Below are positions 63,275 to 64,000 of a stretch of 64,000 nucleotides of DNA, piece by piece. The stretch's first letter is position 1, and the number at the start of each line of letters is the position of its first letter. The stretch is from Platanthera guangdongensis (taxonomy: Eukaryota > Streptophyta > Magnoliopsida > Asparagales > Orchidaceae), in the NCBI GenBank assembly GCA_039583875.1, contig CM077163.1, forward strand, positions 236,956,646 through 237,020,645, written 5' to 3'. The notes beneath the pieces were generated by a model, which was not told the origin of the DNA, ran no database searches, and saw only the letters and a program-made list of their open reading frames with translations. A program made the position numbers and the translations under genes.

Positions 63275-64000
63275 TGTTGAAATTGTTGAAGTGGAAGTGA
63301 GCGCTCTGATTGGGCAGACTGCACAGACCGCTGCCGGTCTGGCGGCTAGGTGTTGGCGAATAGCCTGGCTTTGGCTATTGTTCTTCTTCCTGCGGTCTGG
63401 TTCAGCAAGCACCCTGGGAGGTAACCGGGCGGTTAGCGTTGGCTAACCGCGGCTGTCGCGGTTTGGTTGGTGAGACCGCGGAGTCCGCTGGGAGCTGGCA
63501 GACTCTGGTTCGTATTGAGGTAGACAGATTAGTGCGGATAGCAGAGGCTAACCGTCGAGTTCATTGTGGATGCTCACGCGGTTTGATATCAGAGTTCGTT
63601 GGTTGTGTGGACTTGGTCACGGTGTTGTGACAAGTCCATTTTGGTTGCTTAGTCGTGAAGACCGCAGTATTGCGCGGTCTGGGTGTGGAGTCCGGCAAAT
63701 CACCTTAGGTGCGGTCTTGACTCAGGATGCGTGACTAAATTGCTTAAGTCCACGCGGACTGAGGATGTTGTCCGCATGTCTTTGCGGTTTGACTCTGTTA
63801 TCCTAACTCTTGTGCGGACAAGTGGTGCTAGCTGCAGGGTGACGGGTGGTTATCCTATTGTTATGGGCGGTGACTACACTCTCCTTGTCACTTATAAATA
63901 GGGGTCCCCGACTCGTCATATATAACGGAAACAGTGAGAACTCAGCTCGCGCTTTGAACTTGACGTTAGACTTTCTTAACCGCGCGACTAAGTGAAGTTG
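63275..64000 (+). repeat. Copia LTR, same family as 33,748, cut by the window end
   Basis: Starts TGTTGAAATTGTTGAAGTGG, close to the LTR start at 33,748. Contains GCGGACT words, GGGCGGTGACTACACTCT and TATAAATAGG (63,893). At 64,000 it is still inside the LTR, so the element body, if any, lies outside. Confidence 0.8.
63893..63900 (+). promoter_or_regulatory. LTR TATA box
   Basis: TATAAATA followed by GGGGTCCCC, aligned with the TATA region of the three related LTRs. Confidence 0.7.

Noticed and set aside
62800..63324. 174-codon minus-strand frame
   Set aside because: Crosses the boundary of the copia LTR at 63,275 and has no recognisable motif.

Overview
The window reads as nuclear DNA of a flowering plant, probably a eudicot (inference). 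It holds a class III chitinase gene split by a short GT-AG intron, one exon of a polyol/sugar transporter, plant Ty1/copia and Ty3/gypsy elements primed by initiator-Met tRNA, a MULE with an OTU domain, a PIF/Harbinger-like MITE, a TRIM and an Au-type SINE. There is no sign of bacterial or organellar DNA. By eye at least three quarters of the window is transposon sequence, much of it nested.

Layout. (1) 1-13,960: a decayed minus-strand copia is split by a young, apparently intact gypsy chromovirus (3168-13003, TSD AAAGG, LTRs about 99.6% identical by hand count). (2) 14,144-15,148: an intact minus-strand class III chitinase, the only complete host gene seen. (3) 15,611-17,855: a hAT-like foldback element filled with CGCCCGG arrays, then a 5'-truncated LINE with a 15-bp TSD. 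(4) 19,028-29,955: short-LTR copia elements on the minus strand (one complete with TSD CATTC, one lacking a terminus), with a TRIM inserted in the second. (5) 29,956-33,553: a copia LTR fragment and unassigned DNA with hairpins. (6) 33,554-44,864: a MULE-OTU whose 5' leader is interrupted by a 7.5-kb copia (TSD CGCCC). (7) 45,592-45,796: exon 1 of a PLT4-like polyol transporter, followed by a Harbinger-like MITE that holds a 2.9-kb solo gypsy LTR (TSD GGTGG). (8) 49,690-51,988: the 5' end of a second, diverged relative of the young gypsy, minus strand. (9) 51,989-62,600: a decayed gypsy carrying three nested insertions (an LTR element that itself holds a SINE, a 147-bp MITE, and a 2.2-kb LTR-like block). 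(10) 63,275-64,000: the start of another copia LTR related to those in (5) and (6).

Main results. In the young gypsy the gag frame has no ATG at its beginning. It opens directly after a TTTAG splice-acceptor-like site. A 24-nt mini-exon inside the LTR (starting MAPKR, followed by a GTAACG donor) would join it in frame. The same mini-exon, donor and acceptor are kept in the diverged relative at 49,690-51,988. A second, 91-nt GT-AG intron would fuse gag to pol in frame, so splicing rather than frameshifting may set the Gag to Gag-Pol ratio. Separately, the short-LTR copia elements carry a family of stem-loops with a nearly constant loop (sense TCCACAYTTG) and arms that differ in sequence but stay complementary.
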